The notes: generated by a model not told the origin, from the sequence alone. 35,543 bases of DNA from Candidatus Blautia merdipullorum (GCA_019118685.1 DWYL01000050.1:1-35543); one strand, 5' to 3'; numbered from the stretch's first letter, positions 15,702 to 24,690 are shown. Made by a program: numbers and translations.

Positions 15702-15730
15702 TTGAAAAAGGAATACAGGTTATGTATAAT
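15702..15730 (+). promoter_or_regulatory. gltX promoter
   Basis: TTGAAA at 15702-15707, a 17-bp spacer and a perfect TATAAT at 15725-15730 lie 94 bp before gltX. The predicted start (about 15737) falls in the left arm of the terminator-like hairpin at 15734-15774, so the new transcript would begin with that hairpin. Confidence 0.75.
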
Positions 15731-15733
15731 TCC

Positions 15734-15778
15734 AATAATGGGGTATGGGTTTTCACACCGCATACCTCATTATTTTTT
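15734..15778 (+). terminator. Terminator hairpin between the fab operon and gltX
   Basis: AATAATGGGGTATG (15734-15747) pairs with CATACCTCATTATT (15761-15774) over 14 bp with one G-U pair, followed by TTTT. It can end read-through from the fab/acc operon. Because the gltX promoter lies directly before it, it may also attenuate gltX or protect its 5' end. Confidence 0.75.
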
Positions 15779-15823
15779 CGTTTAAAGTAACCCAAAGAGG
15801 ATCGTTATAAGGAGAAAAGAAGA

Positions 15824-17272
15824 ATGAGTAAAGTAAGAACAAGATTTGCCCCCAGCCCTACAGGGAGGATGCATGTGGGAAATTTAAGGACTGCATTGTA
15901 CGCATATCTCATCGCAAAGCATGAGGGAGGAGATTTCATCCTGCGTATTGAGGATACGGATCAGGTGCGTTTTGTAGAAGGGGCTTTAGATATCATCTAT
16001 CATACTCTGGAGGAAACCGGACTGAAACATGACGAAGGCCCGGACAAAGACGGAGGATACGGCCCTTATGTCCAGAGCGAAAGAAATGCCCAGGGTATTT
16101 ACCTGAAATACGCCAAACAGCTGATCGATCAGGGAGACGCTTATTACTGCTTCTGCACCAAAGAACGGCTGGAGTCTTTAAAGACCAGTATTGAGGGCAA
16201 AGAAGTGGCCATGTACGACAAACACTGCCTCCATCTGAGCAAAGAGGAAGTAGAAGCAAAACTGGCTGCAGGAGAGCCTCATGTGATTCGTTTTAATATG
16301 CCTGCAGAGGGAACCACCACTTTCCATGACGATATTTACGGAGATATTACCGTGCCAAACAACGAGCTGGACGATCTGATCCTGATCAAGTCTGACGGAT
16401 ATCCTACCTATAACTTTGCCAATGTAGTGGATGATCATCTCATGGGGATCACCCATGTGGTAAGAGGAAATGAATATCTGTCTTCTTCACCGAAATACAA
16501 CCGTATTTACGAAGCTTTCGGCTGGGAAGTGCCTACCTATGTGCACTGCCCTCTGATCACTAATGAAGAACACAAAAAGCTGAGCAAGCGTTCCGGACAT
16601 TCTTCTTACGAGGATCTGGTGGAGCAGGGATTCCTGACAGAGGCTATTGTAAACTATGTGGCTTTGCTGGGATGGTGCCCTGAGGACAACCGGGAGATTT
16701 TTTCTCTGGAAGAACTGGTGAAAGTGTTCGACTATCATCATATGAGCAAATCTCCAGCAGTGTTTGATGTCCAGAAACTTCGCTGGATGAACGGAGAATA
16801 TATGAAAGCCATGGATTTTGACAAGTTCTATGAAATGGCTCTGCCCTATATCCAGAAGACCATTACCAGGGACATTGATCTGAAGAAAATTGCCGCAATG
16901 GCAAAGACCAGGATCGAAGTGTTCCCGGATATTCCGGATCTCATTGATTTCTTTGAGCAGGTGCCGGAATATGATGTTTCCATGTACACCCATAAGAAAA
17001 TGAAGACAAATCCTGAGATTTCTCTGGAAGTTCTGGAAAAGATCATTCCGGTTCTGGAAAATCAGGAAGATTACAGCAATGATGCCCTTTATGCCCTTCT
17101 CTGCGGATTCGCAAAAGAGAAAGGTTATAAAAATGGCCAGATCCTCTGGCCTATCCGTACAGCTCTTTCAGGAAAACAGATGACTCCTGCAGGAGCAACA
17201 GAAATTTTGGAAGTACTGGGAAAAGAGGAGAGTCTGAACAGACTTAGGGCTGCTGTGGAAAAGCTCCGCTGA
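15824..17272 (+). CDS. gltX: Glutamyl-tRNA synthetase
   Basis: This 482-residue class I synthetase charges tRNA-Glu, and in bacteria lacking GlnRS often tRNA-Gln as well. The HIGH-type motif is HVGN in [22 protein letters not shown], and the KMSKS-type motif is KLSKR (252-256). The anticodon-binding helical domain is present (about 330-482). A short leader with a hairpin precedes it; no T-box motif (TGGNACC) was seen in the leader. AAGGAGAAAAGAAG lies before the ATG. Confidence 0.95.
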   Translation: MSKVRTRFAPSPTGRMHVGNLRTALYAYLIAKHEGGDFILRIEDTDQVRFVEGALDIIYHTLEETGLKHDEGPDKDGGYGPYVQSERNAQGIYLKYAKQLIDQGDAYYCFCTKERLESLKTSIEGKEVAMYDKHCLHLSKEEVEAKLAAGEPHVIRFNMPAEGTTTFHDDIYGDITVPNNELDDLILIKSDGYPTYNFANVVDDHLMGITHVVRGNEYLSSSPKYNRIYEAFGWEVPTYVHCPLITNEEHKKLSKRSGHSSYEDLVEQGFLTEAIVNYVALLGWCPEDNREIFSLEELVKVFDYHHMSKSPAVFDVQKLRWMNGEYMKAMDFDKFYEMALPYIQKTITRDIDLKKIAAMAKTRIEVFPDIPDLIDFFEQVPEYDVSMYTHKKMKTNPEISLEVLEKIIPVLENQEDYSNDALYALLCGFAKEKGYKNGQILWPIRTALSGKQMTPAGATEILEVLGKEESLNRLRAAVEKLR

Positions 17273-17300
17273 GCTGTAGGGAGGCAGAAAACAGCAGACT

Positions 17301-19163
17301 ATGAAAATGAACAGTGCCCAGGAAAAAGCAGTCAGACATTTTAAAGGTCCTATGATGCTTCTGGCGGGACCTGGATCGGGGAAAACGGCCACTATGACCA
17401 GGAGAGTGGAAAATCTTTTGGAAACGTACAAAGTAAATCCGGCAAATATTTTAGTGGTGACCTTTACCAAAGCTGCAGCCAGGGAGATGAAAGGCAGATT
17501 TGAAAAACTTTGCCGGGAAGCCGGAGTGGAGGCAGATTACCGGCAGGTAACCTTTGGCACTTTTCACGGTGTGTTTTACGGAATACTACGCCATGCCTAC
17601 CGGCTTACAGGAAAAAATATTTTAAGCGAAGAGCGGAAATATGACATGCTTAAGGAGATTGCCTACAGGAAGAGACTGGAGATAGAAGATGAGAAGGAAT
17701 TCTTTCAGGGACTGTCTCTGGAGATCAGTCAGATAAAAAATGCCAGGATTCCTATTGAACATTATTATTCCGGCAACTGTCCTGATGAAGTTTTCCGGAG
17801 CATCTACAGAGATTATGTAAATGGATGCAGACGATCCAGACTTCTGGATTTTGACGACATGCTATTATATTGTTATGATCTTCTGGAACAGAGGGAAGAT
17901 ATCCGCCGGGGCTGGCAGGATAAATTCCAGTTTATTCTGGTAGATGAATTTCAGGATATTAATAAGATCCAGTATGATATTGTGAAAATGCTGGCGGCTC
18001 CCCAGAATAATCTTTTTATTGTAGGGGATGATGACCAGTCTATCTACGCATTCCGGGGAGCCAGGCCGGAGATCATGATGAATTTTCCGAAAGATTTTCC
18101 AAAGGTCCAGACAGAAATCCTTTCCTGTAATTACCGTTCTACGCCCCAGATCCTGGAAGCGGCGGGAAAGGTGATCGCCTGGAATCAGAAAAGATTTAAG
18201 AAAAAAATATATACAGAGAATCCTCCCGGGCCTGTTCCTCTGGTAAAAGGTTTTGAAAAGGGAAAAGACGAAGAGCTTTATGTAAAAGACTGTATTTTGA
18301 AGGCGGGAAAGGAAGGATGCCCTTATGAAGAAATAGCAGTGCTGTACAGGACCAACTCAGGAGCCAGGTTCCTGGTGGAAATCCTGATGGAGTATCAGAT
18401 CCCTTTTCAGATAAGGGATACTTTGCCCAATCTCTATGAGCACTGGATCGCCCGGAATATGATCTCTTATATGAAACTGGCCATGGGAGACAGGAGCAGA
18501 AAAGAATTTCTTCAGGTAATGAACCGTCCAAACCGTTACATATCAAGAGAAGCCCTGGATGGAGAACAGATTTCTTTTGAGGAACTCCGGTGGTTCTATG
18601 AAGAAAAAGAATGGATGTGCGACAGGATTGACAGGCTGGAAGAAGACCTGAAAACTTTGAAGGACATGACTCCTTATGGCGCGATAAATTATATCCGCTA
18701 CGGGATAGGATATGAGGAATATTTAAAGGACTATGCATCCTACAGAAAACTGCGGGTGGAGGAATTGTACGAAGTTCTTGAAGAACTGGCAGAAAGCGCA
18801 AAAGGATACAAGAACTTTGGAGACTGGTTTTCTCATATTGCTGAATACACAGAAAAATTAAAAGAACAGGCCAGACAGCAGAGCATGGAAAGAGAGGGGG
18901 TAGTAATCTCTACTCTTCACAGCGCGAAAGGCCTGGAGTTTGACCGGGTTTTTATTATGGATGTAAATGACGGGATTATACCTTATAGAAAGGCGTCCGG
19001 GGAAAGAGATGTGGAGGAAGAGCGCCGGCTTTTTTATGTAGGAATGACCAGGGCCAGGAAGAAACTGTCTCTTTTTTATACAGAAGAACGTCATGAGAAA
19101 AAACTGGAGCCCTCCAGATTTCTGCTGGAGTCCGGCCTTCTGGAAAGGAAGAAGGAATTATGA
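17301..19163 (+). CDS. UvrD/PcrA-type superfamily 1 DNA helicase, short form
   Basis: The 620-residue ATP-dependent 3'-5' helicase has Q-motif NSAQEKAV, Walker A AGPGSGKTAT (22-31), motif Ia VVTFTKAAAREM, Walker B LVDEFQDINKIQ, and motif III GDDDQSIYAFRGA. Motif IV-V segments STLHSAKGLEFDRVFI and motif VI FYVGMTRARKKLSLFY are also present. It is about 100 residues shorter than PcrA and lacks its C-terminal tail that binds RNA polymerase. It is likely a second, lineage-specific UvrD homologue. Its stop overlaps the next start by 4 nt (ATGA). The ribosome binding site is weak: GGGAGG lies about 16 nt away. Confidence 0.9.
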   Translation: MKMNSAQEKAVRHFKGPMMLLAGPGSGKTATMTRRVENLLETYKVNPANILVVTFTKAAAREMKGRFEKLCREAGVEADYRQVTFGTFHGVFYGILRHAYRLTGKNILSEERKYDMLKEIAYRKRLEIEDEKEFFQGLSLEISQIKNARIPIEHYYSGNCPDEVFRSIYRDYVNGCRRSRLLDFDDMLLYCYDLLEQREDIRRGWQDKFQFILVDEFQDINKIQYDIVKMLAAPQNNLFIVGDDDQSIYAFRGARPEIMMNFPKDFPKVQTEILSCNYRSTPQILEAAGKVIAWNQKRFKKKIYTENPPGPVPLVKGFEKGKDEELYVKDCILKAGKEGCPYEEIAVLYRTNSGARFLVEILMEYQIPFQIRDTLPNLYEHWIARNMISYMKLAMGDRSRKEFLQVMNRPNRYISREALDGEQISFEELRWFYEEKEWMCDRIDRLEEDLKTLKDMTPYGAINYIRYGIGYEEYLKDYASYRKLRVEELYEVLEELAESAKGYKNFGDWFSHIAEYTEKLKEQARQQSMEREGVVISTLHSAKGLEFDRVFIMDVNDGIIPYRKASGERDVEEERRLFYVGMTRARKKLSLFYTEERHEKKLEPSRFLLESGLLERKKEL

Positions 19164-19768
19164 ACCCTGGTATGATTTATATCTACGCTGGGAAAATTGA
19201 AGAGTGGACAGAAAAATGGAAAGAGGAGAAGCACCGGGAGAGTATCTGCGGCCGTCTTCTCCTTATTCGCGGCCTGCAGGATCTTGGCTGGGGAGAATTT
19301 TTTGGAAGTCTGAAGGATCCTCAAAGTTTATTGGATGTGCTGGAATCCAGGATCAAAAAGGAAACCTGGGGAAAGCCATACCTGGTCTGTAGTCCTCAGG
19401 TTTATTTTAATATCAGTCATTCGGGAGGCTATGGGGTTTGTGCCATTTCTTCCCAGCCCTGCGGCGTGGATATTCAGGAAATCCGCCCTGTAAAATCCCG
19501 GAGAATGATTTCCAGGACTATGAACCAGGAAGAGCAGAAACAGATCCTGAAGGCGGAAGACAGTATCCGGGAATTTATAAAATTGTGGACATATAAAGAA
19601 AGCTGCATAAAGCTTTCCGGAGAGGGACTTCAAAGAGAGCTGAAAGAGCTGCCGGCCCCGGGCTGCCATCGATTTTTCTGGCTGAAGGAAGATCTGGCTG
19701 GCTGTGTGGCTTCTACGGATTCTTTTAATCTGGAAATACGGCAGCCAGAACCAAGAAAAATATCATAA
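19160..19768 (+). CDS. Sfp-type 4'-phosphopantetheinyl transferase
   Basis: This 202-residue enzyme transfers 4'-phosphopantetheine from CoA to a carrier-protein serine. The motifs are KPYLV...YFNISHSGGYGVCA, the Mg-binding CGVDIQEIRP (D104) and KLWTYKESCIKLSGEGL (W143, K146, E147). The last 20-odd residues are poorly conserved. It is translationally coupled to the helicase gene. In this window the obvious target type is AcpP (S34), but Sfp-type enzymes often serve other carriers and AcpS may be encoded elsewhere. Confidence 0.85.
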   Translation: MNPGMIYIYAGKIEEWTEKWKEEKHRESICGRLLLIRGLQDLGWGEFFGSLKDPQSLLDVLESRIKKETWGKPYLVCSPQVYFNISHSGGYGVCAISSQPCGVDIQEIRPVKSRRMISRTMNQEEQKQILKAEDSIREFIKLWTYKESCIKLSGEGLQRELKELPAPGCHRFFWLKEDLAGCVASTDSFNLEIRQPEPRKIS

Positions 19769-19790
19769 ATAAAGATTGTCCTCATATATA
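19763..19790 (+). promoter_or_regulatory. SigE-type promoter of the spoIIIA operon
   Basis: TCATAAAT (19763-19770), 12 nt and CATATATA (19783-19790) fit the SigE promoter form. The same spacing is seen before cotJA. spoIIIA is SigE-controlled in Bacillus. The promoter ends 23 nt before the ATG of spoIIIAA and overlaps the end of the transferase gene. Confidence 0.5.
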
Positions 19791-19813
19791 TATTTTAAAA
19801 AGAGGTGAGGACA

Positions 19814-20785
19814 ATGAAACAGGAAGAAATTGCAAGATTATTCCCTGCCCATATCCGGCAGGCCCTTCTGAAGGCGCATTTTGACATGAATCAGGTTTAT
19901 GAGATCCGTCTCCGTGTCAACGCGCCTTTGATCCTGATATACAAAGGAAAAGAATACTTTTTGACGAAAGAAGGAAATTTCTCCGGAGAAGAAACAAAGG
20001 GATGTTTTGTAAAAGCAGAAGACTTAAAAGAAACCATGGAATATGTCAGCGGCTATTCCATGTATGCTTTTGAAGATGAAATCCGCCAGGGGTTCATTAC
20101 CATTCAGGGAGGACACCGGGTAGGGATCGCAGGAAAGACTGTCCTGGAAGGGGACAGGATTAAAAGTGTAAAATACATATCTTATATCAATCTCAGATTA
20201 TCACATCAGATAAAAGGCTGTGCTTCGCCTATTCTTCCCTATATTATTAAAAACGGCAGGATCTGTCACACTTTGATTATTTCACCGCCCAGATGCGGAA
20301 AGACTACGCTTCTTAGAGATCTCATCCGCCAGGTCAGCAGCGGTAGCTCCTATATGCCTGGAGTGTCGGTAGGGGTTGTAGATGAAAGGTCAGAGATCGG
20401 CGGTTCTTACCAGGGAATTCCTCAGAATGACCTGGGTATCCGCACAGATGTCCTGGACTGCTGCCCGAAAGCAGAAGGCATGATGATGCTGATACGGTCT
20501 ATGTCACCAGAAGTGGTGGCAGTAGACGAGCTGGGAGATTATGAGGACATCCATGCCATAGAATCTGTGATCCATTGCGGGTGCAAACTTTTTGCCACAG
20601 TCCATGGAAGTTCTGTGGAAGATATCAAAAGAAAGCCGCTGCTGCAGCGGCTGGTACAGGAGAGGGTATTTGAAAGATATATTGTCCTTCACTATCAAGA
20701 CAGGGCCGGACGGGTAAAAGCTATTTTTGATGAGAGAGGGACCAGCCTTTTTGACTGGAAACGAAAACAGGGAATCCTATGCTGA
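19814..20785 (+). CDS. spoIIIAA: Stage III sporulation protein AA (ATPase)
   Basis: The 323-residue protein is a secretion-type ATPase thought to power the mother cell to forespore channel. It has VYEIRLRVNAPL, YSMYAFEDEIRQGF, Walker A PPRCGKTT (158-165), VVDERSEIGG and Walker B VVAVDELGD. The ATG at 19814 is preferred: GAGGTGA lies 5 nt before it, while the GTG at 19805 is inside this binding site. It opens the spoIIIAA-AH operon and overlaps spoIIIAB by 7 bp. Confidence 0.94.
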   Translation: MKQEEIARLFPAHIRQALLKAHFDMNQVYEIRLRVNAPLILIYKGKEYFLTKEGNFSGEETKGCFVKAEDLKETMEYVSGYSMYAFEDEIRQGFITIQGGHRVGIAGKTVLEGDRIKSVKYISYINLRLSHQIKGCASPILPYIIKNGRICHTLIISPPRCGKTTLLRDLIRQVSSGSSYMPGVSVGVVDERSEIGGSYQGIPQNDLGIRTDVLDCCPKAEGMMMLIRSMSPEVVAVDELGDYEDIHAIESVIHCGCKLFATVHGSSVEDIKRKPLLQRLVQERVFERYIVLHYQDRAGRVKAIFDERGTSLFDWKRKQGILC

Positions 20786-21297
20786 AACTGACAGGGGCGG
20801 TTTTAGTGATCTTTTCCTGTGCAGCTATAGGATATAGGAAAAGCCTGAATTATTCCAGAAGACTGAGGCAGCTGGAAGAAATACAAAAAATGCTGTATTT
20901 TCTTTTGGGGGAGATCACCTATCGAAAAGAGGCTCTGCCGGAGGCTATGATGAGGGTGGCAGAAAAAACCAGGTCCCCTCTTTCTGAATTTCTCAGAGAG
21001 ATATCAAAAGAAGCAAAAGCAAACCAGGGAGAACGTTTTTCCCTGCTCTTTTCTCAAAGCGCAGAAAAATATTTAAAAGAAAGCAGCCTGACAAAAAATG
21101 ATCTGGAGGAATTTATCAGATTGGGAGAAGATCTGGGATATATGGACATTACCATGCAGGAAAATACCATCCATCTGTATCTGGAGGCGCTGAAGGGTGA
21201 GATCGCCCGGACAGAGAAAGAAGCCCCGGCAAAGAAAAAAATGTACCAGGCATTGGGGCTTATGACAGGGATCTTTCTGGCAGTCATGCTGATCTGA
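20779..21297 (+). CDS. spoIIIAB: Stage III sporulation protein AB
   Basis: The 172-residue protein has an N-terminal membrane anchor (about 2-20), a soluble helical body and a C-terminal hydrophobic helix (GLMTGIFLAVMLI), the GspF-like layout of SpoIIIAB. The family pattern RLRQLEEIQKMLYFLLGEITYRKEALPEAM is clear. It overlaps spoIIIAA by 7 nt, which implies translational coupling. Length equals that of the Bacillus protein within a few residues. Confidence 0.93.
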   Translation: MLKLTGAVLVIFSCAAIGYRKSLNYSRRLRQLEEIQKMLYFLLGEITYRKEALPEAMMRVAEKTRSPLSEFLREISKEAKANQGERFSLLFSQSAEKYLKESSLTKNDLEEFIRLGEDLGYMDITMQENTIHLYLEALKGEIARTEKEAPAKKKMYQALGLMTGIFLAVMLI

Positions 21298-21335
21298 GAA
21301 ACATATAAAGGAAGTGAGAGCAGGGAGGAGATAGG

Positions 21336-21530
21336 GTGGAGGTTAGTTTGTTGTTTAAAATAGGGGCAGTTGGGATCCTGGTGTCTGTACTGTGTCAGAT
21401 CCTGAAACACAGTCAGAGAGAAGAACTGGCTTTTCTTACCAGCCTGGCAGGACTTGTTCTTGTTCTATTCTGGATCCTGCCTTATATATATGATCTGTTT
21501 CGCACAATACAGGAACTTTTTGCACTTTAG
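21336..21530 (+). CDS. spoIIIAC: Stage III sporulation protein AC
   Basis: This 64-residue membrane protein has two hydrophobic helices (about 4-22 and 31-50) and the family segment KIGAVGILVSVLCQILKHSQ. The start is a GTG at 21336 supported by GGAGGAG 5 nt upstream. SpoIIIAC, AD and AE form the membrane core of the feeding-tube export apparatus between the two cells of the sporangium. The gap of 38 bp to spoIIIAB is the largest in the operon. Confidence 0.93.
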   Translation: MEVSLLFKIGAVGILVSVLCQILKHSQREELAFLTSLAGLVLVLFWILPYIYDLFRTIQELFAL

Positions 21531-21541
21531 GGGGAATGGGA

Positions 21542-21928
21542 ATGGAAGTGGTAAGGATTGTCATGCTGGGGATGACAGGAGTACTCCTTGGCCTTTTTTT
21601 AAAGGGAACGAAACCGGAATACTCCATCTATATCAGTCTGGCCGCCGGTATTTTGATTTTTTTCTATATGACGGAAAAACTTTCCTATCTTTTTTCCTCT
21701 GTATTAAAAATACAAGAGTACCTTCCACTGGATACAGAGTATCTTACGACTTTATTGAAGATCATCGGGATTACCTATATCGGACAATTTTCTTCAGGGA
21801 TCTGCAAAGATGCGGGATATGGCGCCATAGGCGGACAGATTGAGATATTCACCAAACTTTATATCATGGTGCTTTCAATGCCTGTGCTTTTGGCATTGAT
21901 GGAAACAATACACAGCGTTTTGTCATGA
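21542..21928 (+). CDS. spoIIIAD: Stage III sporulation protein AD
   Basis: The 128-residue polytopic membrane protein matches SpoIIIAD: MLGMTGVLLGLFLKGTKPEY, a central hydrophobic helix, and the conserved IIGITYIGQFSSGICKDAGY with IGGQIEIFTKLYIM. The ATG at 21542 is preferred to 21536 because AGGGGG lies 7 nt before it and only 1 nt before the first ATG. Its stop overlaps the first possible start of spoIIIAE. Confidence 0.93.
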   Translation: MEVVRIVMLGMTGVLLGLFLKGTKPEYSIYISLAAGILIFFYMTEKLSYLFSSVLKIQEYLPLDTEYLTTLLKIIGITYIGQFSSGICKDAGYGAIGGQIEIFTKLYIMVLSMPVLLALMETIHSVLS

Positions 21929-21939
21929 GAGGAAGGGTC

Positions 21940-23133
21940 ATGGAAAAGAGAGGAGCCTGTGGGGTATTTGCGGTTCTCGGTCTAGTGATCTGGCTGCTCT
22001 TTCCGGTATATCTTCAGGCGGCTCAGAAACAGGTGGGACAGGAGGAGTCAGAGGATGAACTGATAAAAGAACAGGAAAAAAGTCAGGAGGCTCTTCTGGA
22101 AGGACTGGAACTGGGAGAGATGCAGAAAACGGTCAATGAACTGCTGGGAGAAGAAACTTTTAATATCAGAGACGCTCTGGAGAGGATCCTTACAGGAGAA
22201 GAGGTATTTACAAAAGATTTTTTGATAGATACGGCTAAAAACTTTCTTTTCAGCCGTATGTATACAGATAAAGAAGTTTTTTTCCAGATTCTGCTGCTGG
22301 TCCTGATAGCTGCGCTGTTTACGAATTTTACCAATGTTTTTTCCGCAAGCCAGGCAGGAGAAGCCAGCTTTTACATTGTATATATGCTGCTGCTTGCTGT
22401 TCTGATCCATTCTTTCAGCAGCCTCAGCGGGGATCTTTCCAAAAATCTGGAGAATTTGATCACGTTCATGCAGGCTCTTATGCCGTCCTATTTCCTGGCA
22501 GTGACGGCAGCATCGGGAGCAGGGACTGCCATGATTTTTTATGAGGCGGTACTGGCGGTGATCTTTTTGATCCAGGTGATTTTTCTAAAAGCAGTTCTTC
22601 CGGCGATCCAGGCATATGTGATCATTCAGCTGATCAATTTTCTGCATAAAGAAGATTTTCTTTCCAAGCTGGCAGATCTGCTGCGGACAATCCTGGAGTG
22701 GACTCTGAAAACTATTACAGCCTTAGTCATAGGAATGGAATTGATCCAGAATATGATCAGTCCTGCCCTTGATTCTCTGAAAAGAGATGCTTTAGGAAAA
22801 ACAGCGTCAGCCATCCCCGGGATAGGAAATGTGATCGATGGGGCAGCGGAGGTAGCTTTAGGAACAGCGGTACTGATCCGGAACTGCCTTGGAGTGACAG
22901 GAATACTGATATTGCTGATCCTGGGCCTTCCGCCTGTGATCAGACTGGCATTGTCAGCTCTGATCTATAAACTTTTTGCAGCTCTGCTCCAGCCGGTTTC
23001 CGATAGACGTATGATCGGCTGCCTTTCTGCCATGGGAGAAGGCTGCCGTCTTCTTTTGAAGGTGCTTGTTACGGTAGAACTGCTTTTTTTGATAACCATA
23101 GCGATTTTGTCAGTGTCTTTTATATCTCATTAG
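21940..23133 (+). CDS. spoIIIAE: Stage III sporulation protein AE
   Basis: This 397-residue protein carries a cleavable-type signal sequence (hydrophobic core about 10-25, AAQ at its end). An acidic segment follows, then multiple membrane helices in the C-terminal two thirds, the usual SpoIIIAE topology. Conserved stretches include ALMPSYFLAVTAASG and AIPGIGNVIDGAAEVALGTAVLIRNCLG. The ATG at 21940 follows GAGGAAGGG; the ATG at 21925 overlaps the spoIIIAD stop. It is a central channel component that crosses the mother cell membrane. Confidence 0.94.
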   Translation: MEKRGACGVFAVLGLVIWLLFPVYLQAAQKQVGQEESEDELIKEQEKSQEALLEGLELGEMQKTVNELLGEETFNIRDALERILTGEEVFTKDFLIDTAKNFLFSRMYTDKEVFFQILLLVLIAALFTNFTNVFSASQAGEASFYIVYMLLLAVLIHSFSSLSGDLSKNLENLITFMQALMPSYFLAVTAASGAGTAMIFYEAVLAVIFLIQVIFLKAVLPAIQAYVIIQLINFLHKEDFLSKLADLLRTILEWTLKTITALVIGMELIQNMISPALDSLKRDALGKTASAIPGIGNVIDGAAEVALGTAVLIRNCLGVTGILILLILGLPPVIRLALSALIYKLFAALLQPVSDRRMIGCLSAMGEGCRLLLKVLVTVELLFLITIAILSVSFISH

Positions 23134-23146
23134 GGAAGGTGCGAGA

Positions 23147-23464
23147 ATGACAGATGGGATTTATTCCTGGATCCAGAATGTTGCCTGCTTTTTTGTCCTG
23201 CTTTCCGCGGTTATGAATTTTCTGCCGGACAACAGTTATAAAAAATATGTACAATTTTATATGGGGCTGCTGTTGATTCTGGTGATCCTTTCTCCTGTCT
23301 TTCAGTTTACCGGCCTTGAAAATGAAATCTATAGTTTTTTTAGAGAATTTCAGGCTTTGGAGACTGAAAAAGAGGAGTGGCAGGAACGAGCCGGAAAATG
23401 GGAGGAAACCTGGAATGCAGAGGGAGAAGAGGAGATCTTAAAAGGGCAGGAGGTGAGCCCATGA
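23147..23464 (+). CDS. spoIIIAF: Stage III sporulation protein AF, short form
   Basis: The 105-residue product has the two N-terminal membrane helices of SpoIIIAF (about 10-24 and 35-55, with NSYKKYVQFYMGLLLILVILSP between and after). Beyond them there is only a short acidic tail of about 45 residues. The Bacillus protein is about twice as long and ends in a soluble ring-forming domain, which is absent here. The stop overlaps the spoIIIAG start as ATGA, so no continuation is hidden in the same frame. Identity rests on the N-terminus and the position between AE and AG. Confidence 0.82.
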   Translation: MTDGIYSWIQNVACFFVLLSAVMNFLPDNSYKKYVQFYMGLLLILVILSPVFQFTGLENEIYSFFREFQALETEKEEWQERAGKWEETWNAEGEEEILKGQEVSP

Positions 23465-23937
23465 AGCCTTTAGGTAAGTGGATGAAAAAAGAAAGGCTGG
23501 GGGTTTTGCTTCTGGCAGGACTTCTTCTGCTGATCATCGCCCTTCCTACAGGAGGAGAGGAGGAGCAAGATGGGGGAGATATACAGGAAGACCGTTCCCA
23601 GAGCGGGGAAGAACAGGACTGGGAGACAAGAATGGAGAACCGCCTGGTACAGGTATTGGAGCAGGTGCAGGGAGTGGGAAAAGCAGAAGTATTCCTTACT
23701 TGTGAAGGCACCCAGGAAAAAATCGTGGAAAAGGATGAAACAGAGACGGTCTATGAAAGGGACTCCAGAGGAAATCAGACTCCCTATGTGTCAGAAGAAC
23801 GATATCCCCAGGTGACCGGGGTGCTGGTAGTGGCCGAGGGAGGAGATAATCCGGTAGTGATCAAGGATATTCAAGAGGCTGTACAGGTATTATTTCAGGT
23901 TGAGGCCCATAAAATTAAAGTAATGAAAATGAATTAG
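23461..23937 (+). CDS. spoIIIAG: Stage III sporulation protein AG
   Basis: The 158-residue protein has one N-terminal membrane helix (about 11-30), an acidic linker, and the conserved domain ENRLVQVLEQVQGVGKAEVFLT...VTGVLVVAEGGDNPVVIKDI. SpoIIIAG builds a large ring in the space between the two membranes of the sporangium. The ATG at 23461 is preceded 4 nt away by a perfect AGGAGGTGA, so the upstream in-frame ATG at 23377 is rejected. It is shorter than the Bacillus protein (about 229 residues), mainly in the linker. Confidence 0.92.
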   Translation: MKPLGKWMKKERLGVLLLAGLLLLIIALPTGGEEEQDGGDIQEDRSQSGEEQDWETRMENRLVQVLEQVQGVGKAEVFLTCEGTQEKIVEKDETETVYERDSRGNQTPYVSEERYPQVTGVLVVAEGGDNPVVIKDIQEAVQVLFQVEAHKIKVMKMN

Positions 23938-23949
23938 AGGAGAATGAGT

Positions 23950-24690
23950 ATGAAAAAGATATTCAAGAAAAATCAGGTTATCATTACGGCCCTGGCAATC
24001 ATGATCGCTGTTGCCGGATACATTAATTACTCAGATAATCATCTGGGAATTGACAGCACTCTGGGAAGCCTTGGCCAGAATGATGAAGAAGATACGGCGC
24101 AGACAGCCTCGGATACAGATGGGATCGTAGAAGAGATCGATAGTCTGGATTATGATCTTACAGATGAAACCGCATTGTTAGAAGAAAACAGCCAGGCAGT
24201 CCAAGAAGAAGGAGAGACTACTGGAGAAAGCACAGAAGCCCAGGAAGGAACAGAGACTGCCGAGGGGACTGAAACAGATACGGCACAGACAGAAACTCCC
24301 GGAGAGGCTGTCCTTACAGGCGCTTCAAATTTTGCCGCCCAGGCGAAAGTAAGCAGGGAGCAGGTGCGGTCGGCGAATAAGGAAACCTTGCTTGAGATCA
24401 TCAACAATGAAAATCTGGGGGAGGATCAGAAGCAGGAAGCCGTGGATTCTATGGTAAATATGACAGAACTGGCAGAGCAGGAAGAAGCTGCGGAACTTCT
24501 CTTAGAAGCCCAGGGCTACGAGAATGTAGTTGTGAATCTGACAGGGGAGAGCGCAGACGTGATCGTACCTCAGGAATATATGGAAGATAGCGCCAGAGCC
24601 CAGATTGAAGATATAGTGAAAAGAAAGACCAGCGTTCCTGTGGAGAATATTGTGATCACTCCTTTAGACGGAACAGAGGGAAATGAATAA
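23950..24690 (+). CDS. spoIIIAH: Stage III sporulation protein AH
   Basis: This 246-residue protein has an N-terminal membrane helix (about 9-25, ITALAIMIAVAGYINYS). A long Glu/Thr/Asp-rich linker (about 35-120) follows. The C-terminal EscJ/PrgK-like domain (about 130-245) has KETLLEIINNENLGEDQKQEAVDSMVNMT and VENIVITPLDG. SpoIIIAH in the mother cell membrane binds forespore SpoIIQ to form the intercellular channel; a Clostridia SpoIIQ is not in the window. The ATG at 23950 is chosen, 7 nt after GGAG. It ends the operon, 8 bp before the prfC promoter. Confidence 0.93.
   Translation: MKKIFKKNQVIITALAIMIAVAGYINYSDNHLGIDSTLGSLGQNDEEDTAQTASDTDGIVEEIDSLDYDLTDETALLEENSQAVQEEGETTGESTEAQEGTETAEGTETDTAQTETPGEAVLTGASNFAAQAKVSREQVRSANKETLLEIINNENLGEDQKQEAVDSMVNMTELAEQEEAAELLLEAQGYENVVVNLTGESADVIVPQEYMEDSARAQIEDIVKRKTSVPVENIVITPLDGTEGNE

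Noticed and set aside
15640-15823. T-box leader for gltX
   Set aside because: The leader from the predicted start is under 90 nt and has no TGGNACC-type motif or specifier arm.
23377-23460. Upstream start for spoIIIAG
   Set aside because: It would overlap spoIIIAF by almost 90 nt; a perfect AGGAGGTGA precedes the ATG at 23461.
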